A DNA stretch of 64,000 nucleotides from Rhizophagus clarus (lineage: Eukaryota > Glomeromycota > Glomeromycetes > Glomerales > Glomeraceae): assembly GCA_015698045.1 (NCBI GenBank), contig BLAL01000065.1, forward strand, positions 186,001 through 250,000, read 5' to 3'. The translations under genes were made by a program, and so were the position numbers. Positions 45,305 through 57,275 of the stretch are shown here, piece after piece (position 1 is the first letter of the stretch; every line of letters starts with the position of its first letter). The notes under the pieces were generated by a model that had not been told where the DNA came from, did no database searches, and worked only from the letters and a program-made list of their open reading frames with translations.

Positions 45305-45943
45305 ATTATTGTTAATTGCTGCTTAAATTTACAACAAACATACATAAAAAAAAAATAACTTATATAACATGTAATGATCTATCGTTAAAGCAACAAGATT
45401 TCTTGGTTTCTTTTTAATAAAATAATAAAAAAGTTTATTACGCACTTTTCTTTAAAATATTATTTACAATTAATAGAAATTTTTGTAAAAAATAACTTCA
45501 AGTCCCAAATTTTATTTTGATATACAAAAAAAAAAAAAAAAAAATAATTCCGTAATACTATCAAAGTATTATAAATAAGGATGAAAGAAAAAACTTTTTT
45601 AATAATTGGAGTGTTTTTTTTTCCCTTTAATGATGGATTGATTTGATTATACATCAAATGTGTTTTCTTTTTTATTTGATGATGATATATCCAATCTATA
45701 TTGCCTTTTTTTTTTTTTTAAAAAAAAAAAAATCTATATTTCTCTTTTGATGATATTGATAACATCAAAAAAGTTCTATTTCCAATAATTTTTTCTTTTC
45801 TTTATTCCATTTACGTTCTTTCATCTCTCATCTCACATATAATTTGCATTTCACGCTTACGCATTCACATCTAACATTGACACATCAAACACCTCACACT
45901 TCACATCACACGCATACCCCATACACCCACCCCCCTTATACAT
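45305..45943. other. Convergent 3' region
   Basis: Separates the convergent siderophore synthetase and F-box genes. It has T-run/A-run at 45,706-45,732 and a Cys/Ala-poor CAC-rich stretch (45,850-45,935) just after the F-box stop. Confidence 0.5.
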
Positions 45944-47518
45944 TTAATAATGTTTTTGATAATAAATTTGCTTAAAATCTTGTACGACACCAAGATTTTC
46001 ATATTTTTGACAAATATTACTTATACCTTTAAATACAATACAAGAACTTTCCCAATAAAAACCTATAGGTTTAAAAGATCTTCTTTTACGAGATTCAAAA
46101 AAATTTTCCAAAGAATTTGAAGTGATTTTCCAACCATGTACTATAGCTAATTTTTCCAAATCATTTTTTGATTTTATAGTAATTTCATTAAATAATAAAT
46201 CAAAATTCATTCTAGGTACAGGAGAAAAACATCTTGAAGTAGAAGGATGTAAATATAATTCAGATAAATTTGAACAAGAATCTAATAATTTACCTAATTC
46301 TTGAATATTTTCAGATCTTATAGGACCATCAAAAAATTTTAATAAATGACAATTTTCAGCTATAGAAATTAATAAAGAATTTGATTTTTCAGGATCACAA
46401 ATTTGACAACCATGAATTGTGATATGACGTAAATTATTACCAGAATTTTTTATAAAATCTACAAAAATTTCTAAATAAATTGGGGATTTACTTTCAAAAT
46501 AAAATTTTTCCAATTTTTTTAAAGAAATTTTTGATAAAGGTAACCAATCTTTTTGTTGAAAATTTTCATTACCAGTATATTTTAAACATAATTCCACCAA
46601 ATTACTAAAATTACTTAAAGAATCTAAAGGAAATTTTTCTTTTTCTAAATCTAAATGAGTTATAGAATTTGACATTTCCATTAAAGCGAAACCAACAGCA
46701 CCTTCTATCCAAGGATCAAAATGAGCGGAAGGACTTATTTTATTACAAATAGTTAATTGACTTAAATTTCTTTGAACTCTAATTAAAGATGATAATTCTA
46801 CCGTTATATGAAATAATGTTAAATCTAATTTTTCTATAAATAAAGCAACTTGACTTAATTCATAAAATATACTATCCATAGCTTGACGTTCATCCCAATA
46901 TGATACAAGTTCCCTTAAATTTGCCAAACATTTCTTTGATTGAGGTATTTGTTCTATGGAATTTTTTATTAATTCAGCGGAATCAGAAATATTAATTCTA
47001 ATAATATGAATACAAGGTGAATTTTTAAAAAAATGATTTAATAATTCTTGTAAAATAAATTGAACTTGTTTTGAATTATAAGATGATGGTTGATTTTGTT
47101 GATATTGTTGTTGTTTTATCGTATGTTGTATCCAAGATTTAACAAAAAGGAATAAACATCTCATATCGATAACTCTCAAATAAGTTGAATAATTAAAAGT
47201 TGGATGATAATTCATGATTGGTGATAAATTAATTCCTTTTTCTATAAATAATTGTTTTGTTTCAGTAGGTAATGTTGAAAAATAAGTATTAATTATTAAA
47301 TAACCTTGAAATGTTTCTGGTTTTTCTTTTATCTCTTTTATTCTTAACGTATTACTCCATAATATTGGTATAACTGTTTGACACCAATATCTATCAACCA
47401 ATGAACATGAATATAAAGTAGCGCAATCTTCTTCAAGATATTCAAATATTCTTAATAAACAATCCGAATGTAAAAGATTTGCCATAGTATAACCATTATT
47501 TCCAATTGATGATCTCAT
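45944..47518 (-). CDS. F-box protein with leucine-rich-repeat-like body
   Basis: Single exon, 524 residues. The F-box-like N-terminus begins at MANLLHSDCLLRIFEYLEED and continues CATLYSCSLVDRYWCQTVIP, ending ILW, the standard (L..DCL..IF..L....LYSCSLVNR.WC...VPILW) pattern of the glomeromycete F-box family. The rest is Leu/Ile-rich with repeating LxxLxLxxT/N segments (SNLVELCLKYTGNE, LEKFYFES, LRHITIHGCQI, LSELYLHPST), fitting an LRR-like solenoid. Such proteins recruit substrates to SCF ubiquitin ligases through Skp1; the target is unknown. Met residues 1 and 12 are both possible starts. Confidence 0.88.
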   Translation of the reverse strand: MRSSIGNNGYTMANLLHSDCLLRIFEYLEEDCATLYSCSLVDRYWCQTVIPILWSNTLRIKEIKEKPETFQGYLIINTYFSTLPTETKQLFIEKGINLSPIMNYHPTFNYSTYLRVIDMRCLFLFVKSWIQHTIKQQQYQQNQPSSYNSKQVQFILQELLNHFFKNSPCIHIIRINISDSAELIKNSIEQIPQSKKCLANLRELVSYWDERQAMDSIFYELSQVALFIEKLDLTLFHITVELSSLIRVQRNLSQLTICNKISPSAHFDPWIEGAVGFALMEMSNSITHLDLEKEKFPLDSLSNFSNLVELCLKYTGNENFQQKDWLPLSKISLKKLEKFYFESKSPIYLEIFVDFIKNSGNNLRHITIHGCQICDPEKSNSLLISIAENCHLLKFFDGPIRSENIQELGKLLDSCSNLSELYLHPSTSRCFSPVPRMNFDLLFNEITIKSKNDLEKLAIVHGWKITSNSLENFFESRKRRSFKPIGFYWESSCIVFKGISNICQKYENLGVVQDFKQIYYQKHY

Positions 47519-48004
47519 TATTGAACGATTGAATGATTTGTTAAAATTAAATGATCTTTTTGTTTTTATAGTTTTATTTGATTCCGGGTTACGTTTTACC
47601 CAACAACACTAAAGAAAAGAAAGAAAAGGGAAAATAAGTTTTTTTTGTGCGACGTTTTTGCCGAGTCTTTTTTGCATAGCGTCTTTTTTTTGCATTGGAA
47701 AATTCTTTTGATAAATAAAAACTTACCAGTTGTGAAAATACGCCACACATCATGACTTATTCTAATGAATTTAGTAGTTACAAATATATATATATATATA
47801 TATATAATTATATATTTTTTTTTTTTTGAAAAAAAAAGAGATCATAAAATACTATTTTCAATAAAACAATTACAATTATATACCTTATATATATTTGAAT
47901 TATATAAATTCAACCATATCAATTGTTTTTATAACTATTTTTCTTTCTTAATAAAGAAAATTATGTATGTATATGTAATTTTTTTTTTTATATATATATT
48001 AATT

Positions 48005-48035
<31 letters not shown>

Positions 48036-50979
48036 TCTTAGACCCAGCTAGATATGAAAAAAAACACGAAACGAAAAAAGAATTCATCCAAAAAGTTTCA
48101 TTGAAAATGAAGGAATAAGTTTTTAAAGAATTACTCTTTCGGTTTTGTAACACGGAGCTAATGAGTTTTTGTTTAGAATTTCTTTTTTATACAAAAAAAA
48201 AAATTCAGGGTAATAGGCCAGTTTCACATAAATGAGGTTGTGCAACCAAAAAAAAAAACCCATGTACGTAATCAGGGTATCGGTGGAAATTGACCAATAA
48301 TCCAATAATCACTTGATTTGCTACGACTTTTTTAGTGCCAATGACGTTTACCAACTTTAGTTTTTTTAAGAAAAAATAATGAAAAATATTGAGAAAAAGC
48401 GGGAATTTAAAATAAGCTTTTTAGGGGTAAGTTTATCATTTATCAATTTTACTGATTATAAGTTTATTGAAAAAAAAAAAAATGTGTATATGTGTACAGC
48501 GTAACACAATTATTAAAAAATTTTTTGCATAACTGATAACTTCTTTTATGGGATTCCGTTTTGTTGTTTTCATTGTTATTTTGTATTACTTTACAATATT
48601 TACGCCTGAATTTTATATAAAAATTTTAAGTTTAATTTTTACATTTAATGTAAACAATTTAATTTATAGGACGCAGCAAATTTTTTTCGATCGACACAGG
48701 TAACTTTCGCGTCACTCATATATTTATTCGCTCATGACCGAAAGTTTCCACCGTAAAAAAAAAGTTGGAGTTTTTATTTTTTTTTTTTTTTTATATATAT
48801 ATACACTTTTAACCGAACGAAAAAAAAAGAAGTATAAAAAATAAAATAATAAGAACAAGAAATAAAATATTTAAAATCGAACGAAACGAAAATAATAATA
48901 AAAAAAAAAATATTGTATAATAATTCGAGTATACGAACGTAATATGAATGTAATAATATGTGATATTTCGGGTTCAAAGATAAGTTTTTCGTGGTCTCTC
49001 ATATTCTTTTTTTCGATTACATAGGTTGCATAAACGAGAGTCATATCTTAAAAAAAAATTCTAAACATTTAATTACATAAAAAATTTCATAATTATTTAA
49101 ATTTTGTAGAAACTTCTGTATAATTTGAAATATAGATAAGTTTTTCTTTTGATCTTTCTGATCAAAAAAAAAAAATAAAATAAAATAAAATAAAGTAAAA
49201 GAGGATAAAACGAAATTAAAAGAAAAAAAGTTATATACGAAAAAAGATAAAAAAAAAAAAATGTTCATATGTTTTTTTCATTTGTCTATAAAATAATAAA
49301 AAAAAAAAATCAAGAGTCGAAATTGTAATAGAACAAAAATAAAAAAAAATTTCAATCGAATCGAATCATAGAATCTTTTTTAAAAGAATGGAATAATTCA
49401 TATTGAATGAATATGAAAGTTGGAATAAGCTGAGAGATTGTTTTTCATTTTCATACAATCAATTCCATCAATTTAAATGAACGTATGTAATCAGCATAAT
49501 CATTTAATCATTAGAAAGGTCGATGAATTACTTAAACGAAGTTATTACGAAGTTATTACAAAGTTATTTTCATATTATGAAATATTCATTTGATGGAATT
49601 GATCTATCTTTTTTTCTTTGGACAAAATAGACTTTTTATATAGATATTTTTTTTTTCAAAATCAAATTATCAAAGTAATATTAGCTTTCTGATTAGTGCA
49701 TCGAATCGTTTGTTTATTAAGTTATATTTCAATAATTCGAAATGTTTTTATTTTTCTTAATCTTTGTTTTTTTTTCATGTTTTCATTAGAATACAAATCG
49801 GAAGCAAATTCCGACACAAAAGACACAAAAAAGGTATTCTAATCGTTGATCGTTATTTAAACGCCCAAAAAAACAGATCTGGGATTCTCCGCATTCCGCA
49901 TTAGATCATCACTTATGAACAATTTTTAGAAATTGGACCGAAAATTAATTGGTTCGTTAGTTGCATTTATTCTTAACATCTTTTGATTTTTTTGATATTA
50001 GTCAAAATTACACATAAATATATATTTTGTTATTATATATATATGTATGTATGCATGCATCTTAACAAACATGAAAATTAATTATAAATATTTTTATTTT
50101 TCCTTATGTATTTACGAATTAAAAAAGAAGAAAGAATATTTTCTTCTAAATAAGCTTTTCGTTTGTCTTCCACATTAGGTATTTTCATATAGAATCTTAA
50201 GAATCTCAGAATATATATATATATATATACAGTATATAATAATACGATATAATGATTTCATTAAAAGAAACCAATAATAATAAAATTAAAAAACATAACA
50301 ATCAAAAAAGATAATTCTCGATAAGGCAAACAGTATAGTTTCAAAATTTATAATAATTCGTTCGTTTATCGTCGATTGAATTTTTATAGGTTTTCCAGTT
50401 TTTTTTTTTTAAGGAAAAATTTTATATTACTAAATTTAATAAAAAGTATATATATGTATATATATGTAATATATTTTTAAAAATATTGTATAAATTACAT
50501 GTGTTAGATTATTGTTTGTGTTTGACAAAATCAAAATATTTTAATGTTCAATCAAAAAAAATCCAGTCATTTCTCTTAATACTATCTCTTTATTCGACAA
50601 CGCGTCGATTAACCGTCGATTAACCTAAAAAAAGTATTATTACCACTAATTATGGTTATATTTATAACAATGTAAAAAAAAACGCGCCATCTGATTGATT
50701 GGGTTATTTGGTTGGTAGTTGAAAATCTATCTAAAAAAAAATCGCGTATAAAAATTCACGCGTTAATCCGGATTATCCGATAATGATAATATTTATATTA
50801 TAGAATTGCACAATTTATACCATTACAATTATATATAAATTAATTGCGCGTGATAATTAAACAAATAAATATGATTTCTTGTATTATGTTTGTGACACCT
50901 GAAAGTTCAAAAAAAAAAAGAATTATTCAATTTTTTTTTTTATTTTTTTTTTTTCAATTATTTATTAAAAAAAAAAATT
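47519..50979. other. Gene desert, left part
   Basis: No credible coding sequence. AT microsatellites (47,784-47,815, 50,211-50,229), T-run/A-run at 48,003-48,035, and short direct repeats (ACGAAGTTATT near 49,537-49,565). The many small ORFs translate to Phe/Lys/Ile runs. Confidence 0.5.
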
Positions 50980-51214
50980 TTATTGCGCAATCAGGGCTTA
51001 AAATAGATGATAAAATTCCGGCAGAATCCGGAATTTTTAAGAAATCGCCGGTAAAAAGTTTTATGTTCCGGATTTTTGTCCGACAAAATTTTAAGTTAAC
51101 TCCATATTATCCGGTAAATTTTTACAGATTCCGGAAATAATCCGGTAAAATATTTTCTTTCCGGATCTTTGGCCGGTAAATTTTGATTTCTATTTTAAGC
51201 ACTGTGCGCAATAA
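50980..51214. mobile_element. MITE-like element with about 28-40 bp terminal inverted repeats
   Basis: The left end reads TTATTGCGCAATCAGGGCTT then AAAATAGATGATAAAATTCCGG. The right end, reverse-complemented, reads TTATTGCGCACAGTGCTTAA then AATAGAAATCAAAATTTACCGG. The two match apart from a 2-bp gap and a few substitutions. The interior is non-coding and holds about eight TCCGG/CCGGTAAA motifs in 165 bp, unlike the A+T-rich flanks. No clear target-site duplication was identified. Non-autonomous DNA transposon is the best explanation. Confidence 0.7.
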
Positions 51215-52639
51215 CCTGCAATAACGGTATTAAACGGCATACTACGGAATTTCTATATATAGAACAATACTCTATAATCTGTATGCGTGATGTTGTGATC
51301 CTTTCTTTTATATGAATAAAGTTCGGCGCAGCAAACCTTCATTATTTTACTCCAATATATGGCAATTTTTCCCCCTTCTTTATATTATAGTTCTTTTCAT
51401 TTGATTAAATTGCAATTTATATATATATATTTTTTTTTTTTCAATTGATTAAATTGCATGCATAAGTACAACTGATATCCCCCGAAAATTAATATATATG
51501 GAAGGTTCTTGACAAATTGGGAAAGATTTTTCTTAAAGATTTTAAACACGTGAATTCAATTTGGTTCCATATTCCATATAAAATTAAATTCTTTTTCCCA
51601 TAAAATATCTCGCGTATAAAATTTTTCAACTTTTTTATCTTTATAGAAAGAAGCATTTAAAGAATTGTGATGTAATTTTATGGTGTAATTGGGGTAATTA
51701 TTTGATAATTTAAACTAGTCTTAAAAGCGTTTAATTTGTTCATCTATGAAAGTACGTATAAGAGTTAGTTCGAATGCTTTGTACGTTTAATAACATTGAA
51801 AACCTTTTAGTATAAAGATAATAATAATAATAATGATAATTGTTGTTATTATTATTATTATGGTATTTATTGGCGTATTTTTTACTAACTATGTTTACCT
51901 TGTTTTAGTCTCCCTGGATTTTCTATTTTATGTATTTAGAAAAGAAATCATCTTTGACGGCCAAAAATTGATATTTGAATACAGTTAATATATACCGATA
52001 TTTAATATGCCGATACATATACATATTGAAAACCTGATATAACTTATAAAACGATAAAATTTTACTTTTCCGCAATATGAGAGCGAGAATATATATATAA
52101 ATATTGGTTATAATGTTGATATTATGTTATTCTTCATATGAATCCAGACATATCGTTATAACTACCCTTATAAGGTATGAAAGAATATTTTTTCTTTTCT
52201 TTTCTTTTTCTTCTTTTTTTTTTTTAAAAAAAAAAAAACTTTTATATGCTACTTACTTATATTAACGAATGAATATCATAATAATATATATAGCGGACGA
52301 GATTAGTTTGAATCAAGAGGGTTCGATCGTTTCTCGTAAACGCTCGCAACGTTAACAACGCTAACAACGCTATCAAACGTTCAAGTATACCTTTTTTTTT
52401 TGGTAATAAAATCCTTTCTCTTTATATATCATGGTCATCAGTCATCAGCATCAGGAGACCAGATGGAGTTTAAATAAAACTTAACAAAGTCCGTGTACTA
52501 CGTACTTGTAAGATCATACGATATTATATAACCAATACTTTTATACATAATAAAAAGACTATCAATGATTAACTTGTTCCCCGATAAAGATCGCTCAACA
52601 TATACGATTAATTTTGTGAATCACGTGAAGTGAATGCGA

Positions 52640-52726
52640 TTTGAAACCAATTTTGACAACGATTTGACAACGATTTTTGACAACGATTTAATAACGATTT
52701 GACAATAATTTGACAACGCATCAATT
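52640..52726. repeat. Degenerate tandem repeat of (T)TTGACAACGA
   Basis: Six or seven imperfect 10-14 bp units follow one another, several reading TTTGACAACGATT, others mutated to AATAACGA or GACAATAA. Confidence 0.7.
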
Positions 52727-54139
52727 TGAATCAAATACTTTTATGTACATTAATGGCTAAATTCTTTAATTGGCGTTAAAAAATCTTTTTCTCTCTCAAG
52801 TCCCGACGCGATTCGTTTGTGATGCATTGAAACAATACGAAATGATTTTATGACTAAGAATTATTAAAAATTTCTTTTAAACCGAAATTCATTGAGAATT
52901 GTAAAACAAAGTTATGTAATTAAAAATTATAGTAAAAGATCTATTTTTTAAAAAAATTACCGGTCCGGTGATACACAAAATGTTTGTCAAGGAAACAAAA
53001 CACATAAAACGTTACAATATTTTATATGATAGTGCAGAAAAGGTTAGAAGCTTTGATAAGGAACAAATAATCTTTCTATTCTTGTTTGTAAAAAAAAAAA
53101 AAACTTTAATCTTTGGCCAATAACAAGATCATTAAAATTAGTCCAGACCGGTAATTAATTTATCCAAATTTAGTTTTTAAAAAAAAAAAAAAGATTCCAA
53201 TTAATTTCAATGATTATTAATAAATATTACCGGAAATAATCATTTGAGAGCGCAAAAGGGAAAGATTTTACTAATAAAATATATTTTTCAAGAAATGAAG
53301 TACTACTTCATTAACGTTTTAATTTGTGTAACCGTACGAATATTGATTTTTTTGAAAAATAAAAACGATAAAATAAACAAATACTAATAAGTTATCCCAA
53401 ATAGTTAAGATTAAGTTAATTAAAATATTGATTTCATCTGATATTTACAAATTGGAAAAATATATTATAAATTCACCAATTGTCGGATAAACGGGTAATC
53501 GGAAAATCGTTTATCTTTCTTACGAGATATATATACTATTCTCACAGTGTTACATGTTTAACGATATTTTTTTTTAGCCGTGTATGAATGGATTCGCGAT
53601 GCTATTAAAATAATTTTCTTGAATTCCGAAAAAGTAATGGACATTTTTTTTTTTTATTTTTTTTTCTTAAGAGAGAAATTTTTTAATAAAGTATTATCAG
53701 ATTTGTATTCCAAATTCAGTTTTTCGTTCGATTTTTTTATAGGTAAAGATAAAACGCATATTCAACCATATTGTTACAATAATTTATAAAATCGGAAAAA
53801 AAAATGAAAAAAATGAAGTTTTATCATCCAAGATATGTGAATGTGGCTTTGTGGCTTTTACGTTGTGTGACAATTTAATTATAGACCGTGTGACGTTGTA
53901 ATTTCTTAAATTTAATTTTAGCAATTTTTGATGCATACATAATTTGTACTCTAATATTCTCCTTTCCATTTTTTTTCTTTTTTTTTCAGACAAATATTAT
54001 TATTTTTCAAGGTTAAAAATCAATTTTATTATTATTGGATAATAACGGAATCAATTCCACATGCGTTTTAAATATTTCACGCGACATGTAAATCACCAAA
54101 TAAATAATGTTACACACTTACACTGTTAGTTTTAAAATT

Positions 54140-54181
54140 GATAAAATATATATATATACTAAATATATATATGTATATATG

Positions 54182-54213
<32 letters not shown>
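54140..54213. repeat. (AT)n microsatellite
   Basis: Nearly pure TA/TATG dinucleotide tract. Confidence 0.9.
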
Positions 54214-54218
<5 letters not shown>

Positions 54219-57200
54219 TATTATTACGTTATTTAGAATTCGCGTTCCAGGGTCATTCTAAGTCATTGTTTTATTTTAATGAATACTTAAAAAAATTTAA
54301 TAAAGGTGAAACGAAACGAGTAATTTCATTCGTAATTTAAAATAATTTTATTTTTTTTTTTCATATACATATACATATATAGATATGGAGTAAATAAATA
54401 CGTGATAATGAACTTTATAGAAAAAGAACTCCTATTTGCTACGATAATTACGTGATGAATTTATTGAAACAAACAAAGAAATCATGTATATTTGTGATAT
54501 CTGTGTAATGTCAATTTATAATAAAAATTTTTCTACGAATGATCTAGTAAGTTCGTCCGGTCTAACACAAAATAGAAAAAAAAATTTTTTCTTTATGAAT
54601 ATATATATGTATATATTATATCCTTTTTATCTTAAGAAAGTTTCAGTTAGTACGCAATGTAAATAAACATACACACAGAACTTTTTATAGAATCTTTTTT
54701 ATGTATCACGATGCATCTGAAAATTTCTTTCAAACAAGATATTACACGTATAAACATCAACAAATCTTTTTTTTGTATATATATATACATATAAATTTAT
54801 TGATCAGGTCGGGTTTTACTCTTTTTGAACAATAAAAACAATACACGTAACGAAATGTTTGTTATTTAATGCATTGAATGTTATGGGATTGTGCTTCACA
54901 TCTCTCAACAAGCCATCTCCATAACCCGTAAACAAATACACGTAACAAAATTATTTATATCTTTCATTATAACTTATAGATCAGATCGAAAATCTTTTAC
55001 TTTGAAAGAGATGATACAAGGGGGAGAAGACACGACAGATTTTTCTAATGAATGAAAAATAAAATTCATATTATAAAAACCATTATTCCCTGTGATTAGT
55101 CGATCTAGATATCGTAAAGAATTACTATTTTAGACATTTACCTTTCGGTAAGCATCTAAATATTCTTTATTGTTTGTAATACTGTTAAATTGAATACATA
55201 ACAAGTGTTTGTATTATGTGACATTATTTTATTATTTATATATGCATTTAAGTATATATCTTTTATATCACTTTGAGATATTTTATTTACAGATTTTTAT
55301 TCTAACCACGTATGTAATTTCTACGTCATAAGAGACTGTAATTTTGATGTCATAAATCTTAAAATAAGTTAGTTTTTTATATGATTATATTTATATATAC
55401 CTGCGAAAATGAAATCAAAGTCGTGGAAATTTTCCACCGCTTAAAAAAAAAAAAAAAATTTCAAAAAAAAAAAAAAACCCAAAAAAAAAACAAAAAAAAA
55501 AATGCCATCTTTAAATGACGCGAATCTAAAATTTTTTAGCACATCTATTTACAAACAAATTTTGTGCCAATCATATTTGATCTTCATTTTGGGTAAGAAA
55601 TTATTTTTTATATTTTACGTATTATTAATTCATTAACGCTAAAAAATTGTCCAAATATAATAGAAATTTGTTCGAGTCGTTTTCCTTTTTCCTTTTCCCT
55701 TTTTTTTTATAAATGATTTTCATTTTGTGAATCCTGAAATCGTTTATTTTTCGTAATTCGTATATGGAGAAAGTTTTTTTCGATTTCCTTTTATGATTAT
55801 TTGTTCATCTTTCTTTTCGAACTCCTTTCACTTTTTTTACCTTTCTTTTTTACTATTATTACTTTCTTTTGTTTTTTCTCGATTATATCTATTTTAAGTT
55901 TTATTTTTTTTAAGAGATTATAGCTAGACCTAGCAAACAAATAATTTTTTTTTTTACAAAAAAATTAAGGTTCAATCAATAAGAGTTATGATTTTTAATC
56001 AAAATAAAAATTTTTTTTTTTTTTTTTCCTTTAAAGAAAAAAATAAAAACATTATGTAACTTGAAAACGTTAGGCAATAATTGGAGGAACAGATAATGTA
56101 TAAAGAACATTAGTATTTTATTTTATTTTATTTTTTAGTATTAATTATCACTATCATTATTTGTTTTTTTATATTCTTGTTTTTTTATATATATATTGTT
56201 TTATTCTTGGTTATATTATATATAATAAAATTTCAACAATTATTTTACTGAATTTTTATTGAAGACAATCGAGACAATCGCGTGTCATCTATTAATGTGA
56301 GTGCATGGGTTATTGTTATTGTCATGGGTTATACGATTATTGGTCAACATTATAAATAACATTTGGAACAGGTAACCGGTACGGTACTAACTCTTTTAAA
56401 ATAAAAACATGATATTTATCATCTTACTCAATATACTTATGATCTTTATTTACAAATATGGTTAAATTTTAAAATGAAAAGTTTTATAAATAAAATTTTT
56501 CATATTTTTGGTACACATTGCGCGTTTTTGTTGTTTATCCGTACACAGAAGGCTGAATGAATGGTAGTCTTCGGCGATGTTCCATTGTTAGAATTTTTGT
56601 GATTTGTGTATTTTGTGTGAGGCATTTAAGATCAACGGTGGGCATTAAAAACACTAAATATGTAAGTACGTTTATACGTTTTATTACGTTATTTCCTCCG
56701 TCATCTTGGGTAAAGTTTATTGAACTTTAAAAAAGTTAATTAACCTATTTTAGAATTTACTCTTTTAATCCATATAGTTGGATCATTTTTAACTTTAAAA
56801 TCTTAGTCACGTGAATTTTAAGATATCTATAAATTCACTCGTATTTTTCGCTAGGAAAAGGTTGTGTGTGGTTAAAAATTCCACCACCATAAGAAAAAAA
56901 AAAAAAATTATAATTCGAATAAGAACGGAAAATTAAAATCGAAACGCGTATTATCTACCAACTAATTTTCGATCTTTTCAAATTCGATCTGATCACTTAA
57001 TTGTGTTTTCAGTTTTAACATTAAATTTGATTTTTTTATTTCCGTTTCCTTTTTTTTTTTTTTTTCTCGAATTACACACTTTTAAAATAAACAATAAGGC
57101 AATTGTCCATGGTTTTTTTTTAAACCATTTAAAAGATAAATTTTTTTTTTTTACATGAAATTCGCTCAAAAGCTCTATAACAATTATTCTCCTGTAAATT

Positions 57201-57243
57201 ATGAATTCAATTAAAAGAAAAAATTTAAGAGAGACCATTTCCA

Positions 57244-57275
<32 letters not shown>

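Noticed and set aside
52310-52350. GGGTTCGATCG resembling a tRNA B box
   Set aside because: No A box or cloverleaf upstream.
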